Part shown: in pieces, positions 15,224-16,484 of the stretch | How positions within the stretch are numbered: the stretch's first letter is position 1 | Layout of the letters: each line of letters begins with the position of its first letter | Assembly: GCA_022425845.1 (NCBI GenBank) | Contig: JAKMEU010000014.1 | Coordinates: 1 to 16,484 of the forward strand | From: Luminiphilus sp. | Lineage (GTDB): Bacteria > Pseudomonadota > Gammaproteobacteria > Pseudomonadales > Halieaceae | DNA length: 16,484 bases | Direction of reading: 5' to 3' | Notes under the pieces: model-generated | What the model saw: the letters and a program-made list of their open reading frames with translations, nothing else | Told to the model about the DNA's origin: nothing | Database searches by the model: none | Position numbers and translations under genes: made by a program

Positions 15224-16484
15224 TTAAGGCCGTCCCTTGCGCTGCTTCTTTTTCTTCTCAGCTTTTTTGATATGGGACATCAGCCTCTGGCGTCGCTGCA
15301 CCTGCCGCTGGGTCAGTTTATTGCGTTTTCCGGCAAAGGGGTTGTCGCCGGTTCGCAGCTGAATGCGTATGGGCGTCCCGTGCAGTTCCAGCACGCGCCG
15401 AAATGTCTTCTCCAAATAGCGGCCGTAGCTCGCGGGCAGTGAATCCGTCTGACTTCCGTGGATAACGACAATCGGGGGGTTCTGTCCACCCGCGTGGGCG
15501 TAACGCAGCTTGATCCGTCGCCCATTGGCCAATGGTGGTGGATGACTCGCAACCGCGTCCTCGAGTATTCGCGTCAGCCGGTTGGTGTTGAGTGGGGTTG
15601 TCGCAGCGCGATAAGCCTGCTGGATCGAAGCATAAAGATGCCCAACACCCGTACCGTGCAACGCTGAAATAAAATGTACGTCCGCGTAATCGACAAATTG
15701 GAGTCGCCGATTCAACTCTGAGCGAATCCAATCCCGCTCGTCTGACGCAATGCCATCCCATTTATTGACTGCAACCACCAGGCCCCGGCCTGCATCGATA
15801 CATTGGCCCAGAAGGTGGAGATCCTGCTCCACCAGGCCTTCATGGGCGTCCATGAGCAGAATCACCACATGGGCCTCATTAATCGCCTTGAGCGTTTTCA
15901 CGATCGAAAATTTCTCAACCGTTTCACGCACGTTTTTGCGTCTTCGGACGCCGGCCGTATCAATCAGGGTATAGGCCTGATCATGGCGTGTGTACTGGAT
16001 GTAAATACTGTCGCGGGTTGTTCCGGGCTTGTCGTAGACGACGACACGCTCTTCGCCCAGCAGCCGGTTTACAAGCGTGGATTTGCCCACATTGGGCCGA
16101 CCCACAACCGCGACTCTGACGCTGCCCTCATCTACGGGAGCCGGAGGCTCTACCGGGGGCAAACTGGCGAGCACGTCACTGATGAGTCGCTGTACGCCCC
16201 GATTGTGCGAAGCCGCAATGGTATGCAGATCGGGACAGCCCAGCCCGTAGAAGTCACTGGCGGCAATATCCTCACCCACCCCATCGATTTTGTTGACCAC
16301 CAGATGAAACGGCTGGCTACGCTGACGGAGATAGGCCACCAGAGCGTCATCGCCGGGATGAAGCCCCTCCCGACCATCAACCAGCAGCAAAACAATGTCC
16401 GCCTCGTCGATGGCCACGCGTGACTGGCTCGCCATCGCCGCATCGATACCCTCCTCGTCACCGCTGATACCACCGGTATCGATG
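15224..16484 (-). CDS. der: Ribosome-assembly GTPase Der (EngA), missing N-terminus
   Basis: Der has two tandem GTPase domains and a KH-like domain and acts in 50S subunit maturation. The window holds 419 codons, from the first domain's DTGG switch (G3) at the right edge to the TAA at 15226-15224; about 70 residues with G1 and G2 are outside. Visible in order are NKID (G4 of domain 1), GRPNVGKS (G1 of domain 2), the KPGTTRDS switch, DTAG (G3), NKWD (G4), the HFISALHGTG G5-like region, and a KH-like domain with GRRIKLRYA and GTPIRI. A very basic tail (KKAEKKKKQRKGRP) ends it. The length fits a normal protein of about 490 residues. No regulatory signal is visible at its 3' end beyond the 15176 palindrome. 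Confidence 0.97.
   Translation of the reverse strand, partial: IDTGGISGDEEGIDAAMASQSRVAIDEADIVLLLVDGREGLHPGDDALVAYLRQRSQPFHLVVNKIDGVGEDIAASDFYGLGCPDLHTIAASHNRGVQRLISDVLASLPPVEPPAPVDEGSVRVAVVGRPNVGKSTLVNRLLGEERVVVYDKPGTTRDSIYIQYTRHDQAYTLIDTAGVRRRKNVRETVEKFSIVKTLKAINEAHVVILLMDAHEGLVEQDLHLLGQCIDAGRGLVVAVNKWDGIASDERDWIRSELNRRLQFVDYADVHFISALHGTGVGHLYASIQQAYRAATTPLNTNRLTRILEDAVASHPPPLANGRRIKLRYAHAGGQNPPIVVIHGSQTDSLPASYGRYLEKTFRRVLELHGTPIRIQLRTGDNPFAGKRNKLTQRQVQRRQRLMSHIKKAEKKKKQRKGRP

Noticed and set aside
15158..15442. Plus-strand 94-codon frame with a Leu-rich signal-like stretch
   Set aside because: It is antisense to the basic Lys-rich tail of der (Lys codons read as Phe/Leu backwards), and its best SD is too far from the candidate ATG.
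15803..16423. Plus-strand 206-codon open frame
   Set aside because: Antisense to the second GTPase domain of der; no similarity to known proteins and no initiation signal.

Overview
The window (16.5 kb, moderately GC-rich, densely coded on both strands) reads as a chromosomal segment of a marine gammaproteobacterium. Several proteins are very close to gamma-proteobacterial families: AroG numbering matches E. coli, the isocitrate lyase is the long Pseudomonas-type form, and Der is present. The large TonB-dependent receptor, the periplasmic S9 peptidase, B12 uptake and an SCP-like haem protein suggest the OM60/NOR5 (Halieaceae) group. That placement is inference. I see no tRNA, rRNA, IS element, CRISPR or phage genes.

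Layout, left to right. (1) 1-2303, minus strand: a tight run of DUF501 protein, DAHP synthase (aroG type, first step of the shikimate pathway) and a truncated exported helical protein, possibly a mechanosensitive channel, whose start overlaps the aroG stop (ATGA). (2) 2363-5724, plus strand: a cobalamin (B12) regulon unit of promoter, cobalamin riboswitch, a hairpin that buries the ribosome-binding site, a BtuB-type receptor, cob(I)alamin adenosyltransferase (TTG start) and an unrecognised six-helix membrane protein (GTG start directly after the cobO stop). (3) 5803-6411, plus: an exported protein with a thrombospondin-type-3-like Ca-binding stretch and a cytochrome-like domain with a CX4CH motif. 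(4) 6400-7763, minus: an HxlR regulator overlapping (ATGA) a class II aldolase/adducin protein; the aldolase converges on gene 3 with a 12-bp tail overlap. (5) 8088-13441, plus: a 1096-aa TonB-dependent receptor followed by an exported S9 peptidase, ending at a bidirectional terminator. (6) 13496-15094, minus: isocitrate lyase (aceA) with a candidate promoter overlapped by a perfect palindrome. (7) 15224-16484, minus: the GTPase Der, cut by the window edge.

How they work together: region 2 is a self-contained corrinoid acquisition and activation unit under B12 feedback. Region 5 looks like a peptide-scavenging pair of outer-membrane import and periplasmic peptidase. The glyoxylate shunt enzyme fits growth on acetate, fatty acids or other two-carbon sources. 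The most interesting unexplained items are the six-helix protein in the B12 operon, the CX4CH/TSP3 protein, the Shine-Dalgarno-sequestering hairpin of btuB, the six local cysteine pairs in the large receptor, and the palindrome over the aceA -35 box.
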